Shown here piece by piece: positions 1 through 8,832 of a DNA stretch of 50,656 nt. The DNA comes from Fulvivirga sp. (lineage in GTDB: Bacteria > Bacteroidota > Bacteroidia > Cytophagales > Cyclobacteriaceae): positions 1-50,656 of the forward strand of contig JANQLQ010000073.1 of the NCBI GenBank assembly GCA_028280565.1, given 5' to 3'. The translations under genes were made by a program, and so were the position numbers. Numbering within the stretch: position 1 is the stretch's first letter; the number at the start of each line of letters is the position of its first letter. Below the pieces are notes generated by a model, which did no database searches, was not told where the DNA came from, and saw only the letters and a program-made list of their open reading frames with translations.

Positions 1-134
1 TTCAATGGTTTCCGGGGAATTTAAAAAATCAAAGATTTTTTTTTGAAGGTCCGCAAGTTTCCTTCTTACTAGCTTCTTTTAGTGCTATCTTCATGGTAAC
101 ATGTTTTTGTGATAGCTCTAAGGTACTTAGGGCG

Positions 135-168
135 GGCCGATCTGGCAACAACTAGATCGGCCTTTTTC
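135..168 (+). terminator. Rho-independent terminator of an upstream gene outside the window
   Basis: A 9-bp perfect stem (GGCCGATCT at 135-143 pairing with AGATCGGCC at 154-162) with a 10-nt loop is followed directly by five T residues. This is a standard intrinsic terminator reading rightward. It must end a transcript entering from the left, because positions 1-134 hold no recognisable gene. Confidence 0.8.
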
Positions 169-254
169 TTAGCTTAATAGCATTGAGGGACGCCTATGGC
201 GCGAACCACAGGGCTGGGATCGTAGCGCTAGTGGTAAAGCCATCCCCTGTTCGT

Positions 255-345
255 TGATGCACACTATGTACTTTATTCGCGTTCTCCGATGGGGGGATTG
301 CTTCTTCCTCCTGCCGTCGTCATCGCAATGACGGGTAAAATATGT
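255..345. repeat. REP-like intergenic element
   Basis: The centre is a short dyad, CGTCAT-CGCA-ATGACG at 318-333, next to a stretch that reads on the minus strand as GACGGCAGGAGG...AAGCAATCCCCC. From memory, intergenic elements of the form CGTCATTGCGA...GAAGCAATC recur in Bacteroidota genomes. Only one copy is visible here, so the repeat status is recalled rather than shown. A 65-residue reading frame across it (169-366, minus) looks like chance. Confidence 0.5.
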
Positions 346-482
346 GGGTTTGAATATTCTTAGCACAGTTTATGCCCTGCCATGTTTTCATTTCAGTGAG
401 ACTGAATCGCCCGGTTAAACGGACGGCTATGGCGAAACGCAAGCGACTTTTTGAACGTTTCGAGGCTTTTGGCCATACGGTT

Positions 483-748
483 ACGTTTTTATGATGAATG
501 GCTGCGTTTGTATTATTGATGAGTGCGTTTTTGTAATGGTTTACCGCGGTGGAATGATTTATGGTAGCGGTGGAATGATTTCTTCCCGCGTTTTAATGAT
601 TTTGAGGGGCGTTGGAGTCATTCATATGAGCGTTTTAGTGATTCTTAGGTGCGTTTTTGTCATTTTTTGCCGCGGTGGAATGATTTTTTATTGGTACAAA
701 ATGATTCTGTTTAGCGTTTTAGTGATTAAGTACAGCATTTATAATTCA
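483..748. repeat. 21-bp-periodic array: 14-bp semi-conserved core plus 7-bp variable spacer, about 12 units
   Basis: Cores start exactly every 21 bp at 504, 525, 546, 567, 588, 609, 630, 651, 672, 693 and 714. A degenerate unit precedes them at 483 and a decayed one follows at 735. The core is GCG(G/T)T(G/T)(G/T), two variable bases, then T(G/C)ATT. GCGGTGGAATGATT occurs three times (546, 567, 672), GCGTTTTAGTGATT twice (630, 714), and GCGTTTTAATGATT, GCGTTTTTGTCATT and GCGTTGGAGTCATT once each. The intervening 7-mers are all different, for example TATGGTA, TCTTCCC, TTGAGGG and CATATGA. Spacing never slips by a base. Because 21 is divisible by three, the array creates an artefactual open frame with a seven-residue periodicity (491-751). 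The units are far shorter than CRISPR repeats and spacers, and I recognise no cas genes. Two helical turns per unit would place each core on the same face of DNA, which suggests a protein-binding array. That is inference. Confidence 0.8.
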
Positions 749-959
749 TAAAATATAAAAGAGTCAATTTTTAAATTAATTAATTATATTTTAGAATATT
801 ATTTAATAACCAGGAAAGCATGAAGTGTGATTTTAGCATACAATTCTTTTTTGGATCGAGCAGTGGGGCTTGGGAGTGTAGCGTTCTTAAAGCAACCAGG
901 GGCCTAAAGTATAGCCGCCACTCGCCAAAAAAGGTAGGTGACCGTTTGAGTGGTTGGTT
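749..959. other. Non-coding spacer between the 21-bp array and the last eCIS cargo gene
   Basis: The first part (about 749-812) is very AT-rich, with runs such as TTAATTAATTATATT. The rest, up to the stop codon of the nuclease cargo gene, is of ordinary composition. I see no convincing intrinsic terminator for the eCIS operon here and no coding sequence. Positions 346-482, on the other side of the array, likewise show nothing I can name. Confidence 0.5.
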
Positions 960-3900
960 TTATTGTCTGATGCGTTTTGTTGGATTAAGTCGCTCCAATC
1001 GTTTTTTAGATATTCTAATTTGCCGCAGGTAATTCGTAATGGCACGTCCGTCTTTAATGCGATCGTAAATTTTACCTGCAATTACATCTCCAACACCATT
1101 TAAGACTTTTAGATTATTAATAGCTGCTCTTTTATTGGGGGCATTATTTACTTGTTCTGATAAGGAAAAATCAGTTCTAGGTGTTGCCGTCAATGAATAG
1201 CTACTCATCTGCCCATAATTGATGTCATTAACAATGGGCTCATTTATACGCTGCACAACACCTCCTGAATTATCTAAAACCTCGGCGGAACAATCCAAGG
1301 AAGTAGGTACAAAAGTTTCAGCTTCTAGCAAATCTGCTACTAAAAGAGGATCATAACTTGGATCCAAACCAGGAGGCAATGAATCATCATCCACGTCCCT
1401 TAAACTAGCAATAAACCCGGATGCAGACCGACCATATATAGCTACTACTCTAAAATTCCGAATTTGCTTTCCACCGTTTACCTCATCTTTAACTTTACTT
1501 TCAAATTTTCGCTCATGCTGCCCATTAGCATCCTGGAATAATGGAGTAAGGTTATCCCAATTATTTCCTGGGCCTCCAAGATGCCAGCTTAGTAGGTGTC
1601 CACGTACATAAAAAGCCCTGGATCCCTGTTTTCGATTGTTCAGAATTGAATAATTGGTTGTAAACAAGCTGCTATTTGCTTCGGAGCCTTGAACATGACC
1701 AGTCGCTAACATATCTACCCGTGCCATTGAACCATAGTCACCATATCGAGGACCATACACAGCATCGGTATTATTGCCACTAGCGGCAATAGGTATATTC
1801 GAAGTAAGCACCACTAATTCATTGAAAAGAGTTGCAATCCGAGAGTCATGCGCCTGCTGTTGGTCTGCAGGGACGGCACGGGCTTTCATAGTTTCTATTT
1901 CTTGTGCTTTTTGCCTTGCAGGACGGAGGTCGGCTTCACTAACATTGTGGTTTTGTTGAAGGTTTGTGATGTATTGTAAATAATTCTGTTCTACGGAGGC
2001 AATTTTAAGTTGTGCATTGGTCCCTGTGCCACTAAAGTAAAGCTGGTGTTGATGACCATCTCGTGTTGTCAAGGATTGTCGACTTTCCCACCAATTTCGA
2101 ATGGCGCCGATCGCCTGTCGTCCCATATTCAACAACGCACCCCCCACTGCCAGCGCCCTATCAATCAACCAATCAATCGCCGCATTTACTCGCTCCCGGA
2201 GCCCTTCGATCATCTCGGCGATTCGTGTGCCTAAACCCCTTAGCCCTACTTGGTTGGCTAAAAAGCCGATGGCTACGGGTACCCCGCGGGCTAGCGCATT
2301 TTCCAAGAAGTTAGCGGCCTGGCTGATGTCTCCGCGGGCTATATTGGCTACGCCTGCCACGAACGCATTGACGATCTCCAGCATCTCACGTAGCTTTTCA
2401 ATGAAGGATTGTACTGCCCGGTAGAAGGCGATGAAGCCATTTACTACGGCCATGATGCCCGTGGGATCGAGCATGGATAACAAGCGAGTGGTGACTTGCG
2501 TAATGATGCGGGTGACGATCCAGTTGCGGATCATATCGAGCACCATGTTCCACAGGTTGCTCAACTGCTCTTGGATGTATTCCCAGATGGCAATAGGGCC
2601 GCGCTCGTATACATCTTTAATAAAGGTCCAAATTCCTGTGAGAGTATCAATGGCGCCGCGGATCTGGGCTACTCGTTCCGGGCCGATCTTGAGCGCCAGT
2701 CTTTCCCAGACGTTGTCAATGGAAATGCCGAGTGTATCCAGTACAAAGCCCAAAATGGACTGGAAAGAGATATCGGCGGGGGGCTGAATGCCTGCCGAGG
2801 CCAGCTCGCCAAAGAGCCAATCTCTTAAACCGTTTAGCAAGTGAGTGAGAATATTATCAAAAAACTGCACAAAGCCTTGTTTAACGGCCATGAGCAGGTT
2901 TTTTAGGAACCCGATCGGATCACGTTTTATGTCCTCGAAGGCCTGGGAGGCGTTGCTGATGATGCTGTTGATGGTTTCAAAAGGGAAATTCATGATCTCC
3001 AGTAAAACCTCGATCACAATACGCACGATGCGGACAACAAACCTAATAAGCCTGTACAAGGGTTCTGCCAGGGTATCAACAATCCTCCTGAAGGCGCCAA
3101 GGGGATCGAAGATGTCATCGATCGTGAAGGAATTCCACAATTCGATGAACAACCCTACGATGTAGCCTAAGTTGAAGCCTAGTTCCTCGACCGCTGCATT
3201 GACCCGCTCGGTAGTTCGCTCAATCGCACCGGTTTCTTTCATCTGCTGGAATTGGGCCTCGCCGCCATCCATTAGGCTCATAAACCCGCGAATGATGTTC
3301 TCTACACTGCGCGGTACTCGTTCATTAGTAAATGGATCTTGGTTTAGCAAAACGGTGAGCAAATGGTATCCTCTTTGCTCACGGGCAAAGGCGGAGAGTT
3401 GACTCAAAAGAGCGTCTTTGATAAATTGTAGCACCTGCATCGCTACGTTGGCGGCAAAGGTGAATACGCGTGTGACAAAAGGCTGGAATATGGCTACGGT
3501 GCGGTTAAACGCGCCCACGGGATCGCGCAGGTCTTCCATGGAAAAGGCGTCCCAAGCTGTTTCGAACAGCCCGGCGATCTCTGCAAAGCTGAAATCAAGC
3601 TGCGCCAGCTCGGCATCCAGCCAATCCGCGGATTGCTGGAGGGTGCCCTCTTGGCGCATTTTCTCCAATTCGCGCTCCTTACCTATGAGAATTAGGAAGT
3701 CTTCAATCTTTTCTGCTGTGGTAGAAACTACTTCTTCCCCGGTAAGTGGGTCTTGACCGAGGATCTTTGTGAGTAGTGGGTAGCCCGGGAAAGCGTCGGC
3801 TATTGCCTTTAGGGCCGTCATCAAGGCGTCTTTGATAAGTTGAAGGATCTTCTCCCCCACTTCGGACACAAACGTCATCACATCGTCCATCAAGGGAGAA

Positions 3901-5096
3901 AAATGACGCCTTAATACACCCATGTTGTAGTCCCACGGATCCCACCGGACAAAATCCATAGCTTCATAGGCGTTATCAATGGTCCTTTCGAGCCGATTCA
4001 AACTTAGGTCAAGGCTACTTAATCGCTCCCGGACCCAGGCAAAGGCGTCGCCTAGGATATTGTGCTCCCGCAGCTTATTCATCAGCAACACCCCGAACAC
4101 AGGGATCAGCTCTAGCAATCCACCTACTAGGTTTTCACCATTCCTTTCTACAGACCGACCCAGTAGCGGGTTATACCCAATGATCACAGTAAACAAGGTC
4201 CAGCCGGGGATGTAGCGCGCATATTCATTTAATCGGTCCCGGACTATGCCTAACAAAGGCTGTATCTTAGGCTGTGTTTTTGAGATTGCCGGCTTGGTTT
4301 GGATGGCCGCTCCTTGCTGTACGGTGTGGGTCAATTCGTGCGCCAGAAGGTGCTTTCCGGTGGGAGAACCCGGGTTATACTTTCCTTGATTGAAATAGAT
4401 ATCCTTGCCATGGGTGAAGGCCTGCGCACCCATAGCGCTGCTCATTTGCACCGCTTTGCTGTCGGTATGTATCCTTACTCCGCTGAAATCGGCCCCTATT
4501 TTACTGCCCATTTCAGCGCTTACCGCTGTATCCAAAGGACGACCCCCGCCTTTGGAACTGGATATTTGTTGGGAAACCCCGGGCGAAGCATACCCGCCAC
4601 CTCCCGGAGACCGCCACACGGACGGCTTCATTTGAATTTGATCCTCTTCCTCTTGCCTCATCACGCCACTGAAGGGCTTCATCTGTACTGCATCTTCTTC
4701 CTCTTCGGTCCCCCGCATGATCATGGATGACTTCATTTGGATCGTGTCCTCCTCCTCTTCCGCGGCTGCGGCCATCCGGATCGTTTCGGCGGAGGGTTTC
4801 ATTTGCAGCCTTTCTTCCTCCTCGCATTCTTCGCATTTCATTTGCAAGGCAGGCGTATCAGCCTGGGGCTTCATGTTCAACGCAGGACCATCGGTCTGAC
4901 CATTTCCACTCATAGGCTGGTCCATCGCCAGGGTGGAAGGCATCATGAGCACCTTATCGGCAACGGCATCGGCTTCTTTTTCGAATTTGTCGTCGGGTCG
5001 GCCTATTGCTAGCGAGAGCTGAATATTATCTTTAAGGCTTGGCCTAAACATGCTTGATATTGGCTCATTTTTAAATGACTTGGAAGTTGCTGACAT
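960..5096 (-). CDS. DUF4157 (eCIS core) cargo protein with a C-terminal DNA/RNA non-specific nuclease and HhH tail
   Basis: This 1378-residue protein is a candidate toxin carried by the injection system. Residues 30-52 hold the leader IGRPDDKFEKEADAVADKV. Residues 85-160 hold acidic QMK repeats, including MKCEECEEEE. The DUF4157 domain spans about 187-263, with HELTH at 253-257. Residues about 280-700 contain three related helical repeats of about 150 residues (openings such as GYPLLTKILGQDP and GYHLLTVLLNQDP), followed by more amphipathic helices. The C-terminal part has RGHLLSWHLGG around His1167 and then NNWDNLTPLF and DANGQ. This pattern belongs to the beta-beta-alpha-metal DNA/RNA non-specific endonuclease family, with His1167 as general base and a downstream Asn as metal ligand. 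Residues about 1326-1378 resemble a helix-hairpin-helix DNA-binding motif (LKVLNGVGDVIAGKI). It is the last gene of the eCIS run, 87 bp after its neighbour. Target and toxicity are inferred. Confidence 0.8.
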   Translation of the reverse strand: MSATSKSFKNEPISSMFRPSLKDNIQLSLAIGRPDDKFEKEADAVADKVLMMPSTLAMDQPMSGNGQTDGPALNMKPQADTPALQMKCEECEEEERLQMKPSAETIRMAAAAEEEEDTIQMKSSMIMRGTEEEEDAVQMKPFSGVMRQEEEDQIQMKPSVWRSPGGGGYASPGVSQQISSSKGGGRPLDTAVSAEMGSKIGADFSGVRIHTDSKAVQMSSAMGAQAFTHGKDIYFNQGKYNPGSPTGKHLLAHELTHTVQQGAAIQTKPAISKTQPKIQPLLGIVRDRLNEYARYIPGWTLFTVIIGYNPLLGRSVERNGENLVGGLLELIPVFGVLLMNKLREHNILGDAFAWVRERLSSLDLSLNRLERTIDNAYEAMDFVRWDPWDYNMGVLRRHFSPLMDDVMTFVSEVGEKILQLIKDALMTALKAIADAFPGYPLLTKILGQDPLTGEEVVSTTAEKIEDFLILIGKERELEKMRQEGTLQQSADWLDAELAQLDFSFAEIAGLFETAWDAFSMEDLRDPVGAFNRTVAIFQPFVTRVFTFAANVAMQVLQFIKDALLSQLSAFAREQRGYHLLTVLLNQDPFTNERVPRSVENIIRGFMSLMDGGEAQFQQMKETGAIERTTERVNAAVEELGFNLGYIVGLFIELWNSFTIDDIFDPLGAFRRIVDTLAEPLYRLIRFVVRIVRIVIEVLLEIMNFPFETINSIISNASQAFEDIKRDPIGFLKNLLMAVKQGFVQFFDNILTHLLNGLRDWLFGELASAGIQPPADISFQSILGFVLDTLGISIDNVWERLALKIGPERVAQIRGAIDTLTGIWTFIKDVYERGPIAIWEYIQEQLSNLWNMVLDMIRNWIVTRIITQVTTRLLSMLDPTGIMAVVNGFIAFYRAVQSFIEKLREMLEIVNAFVAGVANIARGDISQAANFLENALARGVPVAIGFLANQVGLRGLGTRIAEMIEGLRERVNAAIDWLIDRALAVGGALLNMGRQAIGAIRNWWESRQSLTTRDGHQHQLYFSGTGTNAQLKIASVEQNYLQYITNLQQNHNVSEADLRPARQKAQEIETMKARAVPADQQQAHDSRIATLFNELVVLTSNIPIAASGNNTDAVYGPRYGDYGSMARVDMLATGHVQGSEANSSLFTTNYSILNNRKQGSRAFYVRGHLLSWHLGGPGNNWDNLTPLFQDANGQHERKFESKVKDEVNGGKQIRNFRVVAIYGRSASGFIASLRDVDDDSLPPGLDPSYDPLLVADLLEAETFVPTSLDCSAEVLDNSGGVVQRINEPIVNDINYGQMSSYSLTATPRTDFSLSEQVNNAPNKRAAINNLKVLNGVGDVIAGKIYDRIKDGRAITNYLRQIRISKKRLERLNPTKRIRQ

Positions 5097-5183
5097 TATA
5101 TTCCTATGAAAACCTTCTACTCACTTTCATTCAAAACTTCCTGCCGATAGTATCCTTTACATCTCAATAATGCTTTAGCGATT

Positions 5184-8100
5184 TTAACTACAGTCATTTG
5201 TAAATATTTCTAAAGGCTGTGTCGTGAAGAGGCTTTGGGGTATCGCTGTATGGTTGGTATAGTGATTAGCCAACGTTGAAATGTTGTAAATAATGGATGT
5301 AAACCGACGTATTTGATATTGACCATCATCTATGTAAGTTGGTGTAGCATCATTATAACTGATGGTTGTCACATAATTAAGATCATCAGGCACGCCAGTA
5401 GCCTCCCGTGCCTCTGCTCGACAGTTGGTGTAGTAATTAGTCCACCTTTCCACCCCAGGTCGAAAATCTCCATTAATAGTACTCTTGCTATAATGATGGT
5501 ATGCGACCCCATCGTCCCATCGGCCAATAGGCTTAGCGGATTCTTCACCTACTCCTTCGCAGGGATCTCCGTTTGCCGGCGTATCATTGTCGTCACCATC
5601 GTTGGTTGCAGCTAAAGCGGGTGTTGTACCTGCTTCATCTTGCTGGTCTGTAGAATGGGTATCGTTCAGCAGCCATCTCAATAGATCCACGGCATCTATA
5701 CCTCCTATCGATAGCTCCGGGAAGGCCCTTTCCGCCGGCGCTTGAGTGGCTGCCGGGCCACTGGGGGGTGTACCCGCAGCGCTTGGATTAGCGGCCCCGG
5801 GGCCGCCCCCGGCTCCAAGGCCTTGCAGGGCAGCTCCCATTCCTTGGGCTACCCCACTTCCCCCCACTCCGAGGGTAATCGGGATCACGGCCAGGTTCGT
5901 ATCCCAGCAACGCTGCCATCTACCCCCAGCCAGGTGCCATGAATTTTCATACACTTCGTAACCCAGCACCTTAGCCAGTATATGGGCCCTCAGGCTATAG
6001 GCTAATCTCAAGCAAGTTTCAAAATCAATGGAGTTGATCACCTGGATCTCCCCTTGCTCGCATTTGACTACAATGTTATTACTCAGTTCCAGCGGGAGTT
6101 CGATACGACCCGTGGCACTAAGAGATCCTTCTCCGTCCAATGCACTGATGCGCAGACAGTCTGTTATTTTTCCTTCGAGCGCCGTAGCCCCTAAACCTCC
6201 CCGGATAGCGATCTGCCCACTCAACATCCCACGTAACGACAAGCGCGCTTCACCAGAATAGCTGCGGCTGGCAGGATCATACACCACACATACATCAGAC
6301 AACATAGCAGGGCCAATCTCTCCCTGCACGTAGGGTGGAGGAACAAAACGGGCAAAGGCATATACCCGGATCAAATTCACTCCTAGACCTATATAGGGTA
6401 TTTCCACTCCCTTGCGGAACAACGTGACACTGAAAGGGTCTATAGGAAACTCTTCGCGCAACGACCTTACGTCAAAAAGGGTTATGTTTTCAGGCAAGCA
6501 GATCCTCCAAACCGGTTGGCCGCTTTCACCTTCTTCCTGCTGGCAGGGGCCACTGCATTCTCCTATTTTTTCAGGCCGGTCCGAGTAATGGGTTTGCTGA
6601 TCATGCGGAGGCGCTCCAAAGACCCAACCCACTGCCTGCTGGAAGCCATAGTGGCACATGGCTTCAAAATCACACAACCGCTGGCAAGGCATAATAATCA
6701 GGCTACTGGCAATACCCCCTCCACTAGCGCACCAATCATAGCACCCGTCATGGTCTCTACAGCCTTGATGTGAGTTACACGTAGTATAGTTGGGATATCT
6801 CCAGAATTCGTGTTTGCCATTTCCTACGTCATGGCATACTATTTTTTCTTCTTGCGTATTGCAGGTATCACAGTCCGGGCCACAGGCTCCCCTGCATTTG
6901 GAACCACTGGGTATCCCAGGGTCTCTTCGGTATACGTTAGCCAAAGGCCCGGGCCATGCACCCCCTGGATGCCCTGTCCAGTGCCCCCCGTAATTAGAAG
7001 GCATGAGCCCTGTATATTCAAAGAAATCACATAGAGGACATTCATCACTGAACATATCCCGTTCTAGCATTAATGGTAATTCATCATAATCCACCGGGTC
7101 AAATACAGGGTCGCTCGCATCATAGTCTATGGAGATACCGCTGCGGTTGATCACAACATCCAGGTCCTGTTCCAGTGACATAGTCGAATCGATATGATCC
7201 ATTAAAAATGGCCAGTATATGGTGCAAAGGTTCTGCCCCAAGAGATCAATACCCCCGTACCCGGCTAGCCCGTAATCTATTCCCAATCCTAAGGTGCTAC
7301 TCGAATGACCGCTAAAAGTAAATGTGCCGCTAGAATAGCTCATACTCCCCGAAGCGGTGAAGCTATTGGAGGCAGTTGCCCGACCAAAGCCCGCTAGTCC
7401 CGCTTCAATACCTGCAACAGGTATTTGTATGGGTATGGGAAAAGGTCCTGCCGGGATAATAATGACTAGACCTACCTCTCCTCGCAGGCCTACTCTTAGC
7501 TCGGCCCCCAGGCCTATCGCTAATGTTGCGGACCCCCCGCCAGAGGCGGAAAAGCTGGCCGTGGACAAGTCTGCCGTTATGCGTCCACCGGAGAAATGAC
7601 AAGGCCCTACCTGCAGGGAGATTTCCGGGGTAAGTCCTACATGAAGGCCCACCATGCCATACGCTGCTACATTTGGCCCTAAGGGAGTACCGGCGAGTGC
7701 AAACGGAATATCTGCCCCTATCTCGGGCAAGTTGAATCTTAGGGGCAGGATGGGACATACGTCTTGGACGGACGGTACTGAAATGCTAAGACGAGTCCCG
7801 GAAACAGAAATAGAAACTCCCAGCGCCGAAGCAATTTGATGGGCCACATCCCATACCTGCTTGGCTGCCCCGGATAGTGCACCTATCCCATCCCCAATGT
7901 CTTCTACGAATTCATCCCAAGAATATCGCTGTAGGCTTTCACCGGGTTTTGACATCCTTATCCCCCCAGGATCTTGCAAGCCCGGGGCAGCCCCCTGCTG
8001 GACTACGTGTGTCAGCTCATGGGCGAGTAGGTGTCGGCCCTGGTATGAATATGGATCATACTCCCCTGAATTAAAGTAAATATCATTCCCATAGGTAAAA

Positions 8101-8768
8101 GCCCTCGAGCCCAACTGCCGGTTCATCTCCTTTGAAGCCGTATCAGTATGAACTTTTACTTCCGAAAAATCGGAACCCATCTTTCGGCTTATCTCCTTTT
8201 GAAAATTACCCGGCAATACATTTCCTTGCCCCTGTGTGCTTCTTAGCTTTTGTGTAAGCCCTGGCGAAGCCTCGCCTCCGCTACCCAGCACCGCACTTGG
8301 CTGGAGGTAATCGTCTTTTTTGCATTGATCACACTCCATCTGTAACTTTTCTTCCTCTTCACACTGCCCACATTTCATTTGGAGTCTTTCTTCCTCTTCA
8401 CATTGCTGGCACTTCATTTGGATGGCATCGTCTTCCTCCCCTGTACCGGCCATCATCATGAGGGTAGCGCCTATTGGAGTCATTTGTATACTTTCTTCTT
8501 CACATTCCTCGCATTTCATTTGAATACCCGCAGGGTCAAAACTGGGACTCATTTGCATGGTAGGAGTAACAACCTCTTCCACCGCAGGAGCAGCAGGCAT
8601 ACCAAGGGAGGGCATCATCATTACTTTATCGGCAACAGCGTCTGCTTCTTTTTCATAAGGATCACCGGGGCGTCCTATTTTTAATTTAGGTTGAATAAAC
8701 GAACTAAAGGCCCACCCATGACCGTGACTTGCGTTCTTTTTTTCTTGATTTTTTACAGCCGTTGTCAT
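5184..8768 (-). CDS. DUF4157 (eCIS core) cargo protein with a phospholipase A2-like domain
   Basis: This is a 1194-residue candidate effector. The leader IGRPGDPYEKEADAVADKV is at residues 31-49. Residues 82-155 carry Cys-containing acidic repeats (MKCEECEEE, MKCQQCEEEE, MKCGQCEEEE, MECDQCKKDD), four CxxC units that could bind metal. DUF4157 covers about 185-260, with HELTH at 250-254. Residues about 320-510 are glycine-rich alternating hydrophobic sequence, which may be beta-structured and membrane-active. A Cys-rich domain at about 624-720 contains CRDHDGCYDWC, with His673-Asp674, and LCDFEAMC, with Asp700. This is the arrangement of the phospholipase A2 catalytic His-Asp pair with its surrounding disulphide cysteines. 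A predicted membrane-lipid hydrolase would be a typical injected toxin. The remaining 450 residues, including a Pro/Ala/Gly-rich linker near 1000-1045, I cannot assign. It lies between the other two cargo genes. Confidence 0.78.
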   Translation of the reverse strand: MTTAVKNQEKKNASHGHGWAFSSFIQPKLKIGRPGDPYEKEADAVADKVMMMPSLGMPAAPAVEEVVTPTMQMSPSFDPAGIQMKCEECEEESIQMTPIGATLMMMAGTGEEDDAIQMKCQQCEEEERLQMKCGQCEEEEKLQMECDQCKKDDYLQPSAVLGSGGEASPGLTQKLRSTQGQGNVLPGNFQKEISRKMGSDFSEVKVHTDTASKEMNRQLGSRAFTYGNDIYFNSGEYDPYSYQGRHLLAHELTHVVQQGAAPGLQDPGGIRMSKPGESLQRYSWDEFVEDIGDGIGALSGAAKQVWDVAHQIASALGVSISVSGTRLSISVPSVQDVCPILPLRFNLPEIGADIPFALAGTPLGPNVAAYGMVGLHVGLTPEISLQVGPCHFSGGRITADLSTASFSASGGGSATLAIGLGAELRVGLRGEVGLVIIIPAGPFPIPIQIPVAGIEAGLAGFGRATASNSFTASGSMSYSSGTFTFSGHSSSTLGLGIDYGLAGYGGIDLLGQNLCTIYWPFLMDHIDSTMSLEQDLDVVINRSGISIDYDASDPVFDPVDYDELPLMLERDMFSDECPLCDFFEYTGLMPSNYGGHWTGHPGGAWPGPLANVYRRDPGIPSGSKCRGACGPDCDTCNTQEEKIVCHDVGNGKHEFWRYPNYTTCNSHQGCRDHDGCYDWCASGGGIASSLIIMPCQRLCDFEAMCHYGFQQAVGWVFGAPPHDQQTHYSDRPEKIGECSGPCQQEEGESGQPVWRICLPENITLFDVRSLREEFPIDPFSVTLFRKGVEIPYIGLGVNLIRVYAFARFVPPPYVQGEIGPAMLSDVCVVYDPASRSYSGEARLSLRGMLSGQIAIRGGLGATALEGKITDCLRISALDGEGSLSATGRIELPLELSNNIVVKCEQGEIQVINSIDFETCLRLAYSLRAHILAKVLGYEVYENSWHLAGGRWQRCWDTNLAVIPITLGVGGSGVAQGMGAALQGLGAGGGPGAANPSAAGTPPSGPAATQAPAERAFPELSIGGIDAVDLLRWLLNDTHSTDQQDEAGTTPALAATNDGDDNDTPANGDPCEGVGEESAKPIGRWDDGVAYHHYSKSTINGDFRPGVERWTNYYTNCRAEAREATGVPDDLNYVTTISYNDATPTYIDDGQYQIRRFTSIIYNISTLANHYTNHTAIPQSLFTTQPLEIFTNDCS

Positions 8769-8832
8769 GGGTCAATCATCACGGTTATGCGTTTGTTTTA
8801 TTGATTCCATTAATCCGTTGCACTTTAATGAT

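Noticed and set aside
169-366. A 65-residue minus-strand frame
   Set aside because: It overlaps a terminator T-run and a REP-like dyad and shows no coding features.
483-748. CRISPR array
   Set aside because: Units of 14 bp with 7-bp spacers are far below CRISPR sizes, the repeats vary, and I recognise no cas gene in the window.
491-751. An 86-residue open frame with a seven-residue repeat pattern
   Set aside because: The peptide periodicity follows from the 21-bp DNA array. Conservation tracks DNA positions, not codons, and the residue mix is implausible for a real protein.
750-960. Intrinsic terminator for the eCIS operon on the minus strand
   Set aside because: I found no G+C-rich stem followed by T residues in the minus-strand sense. 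The end of the transcript is undetermined.
2010-5012. Many plus-strand open frames over the cargo genes
   Set aside because: They lie opposite long minus-strand genes with clear domains and have no family features of their own.
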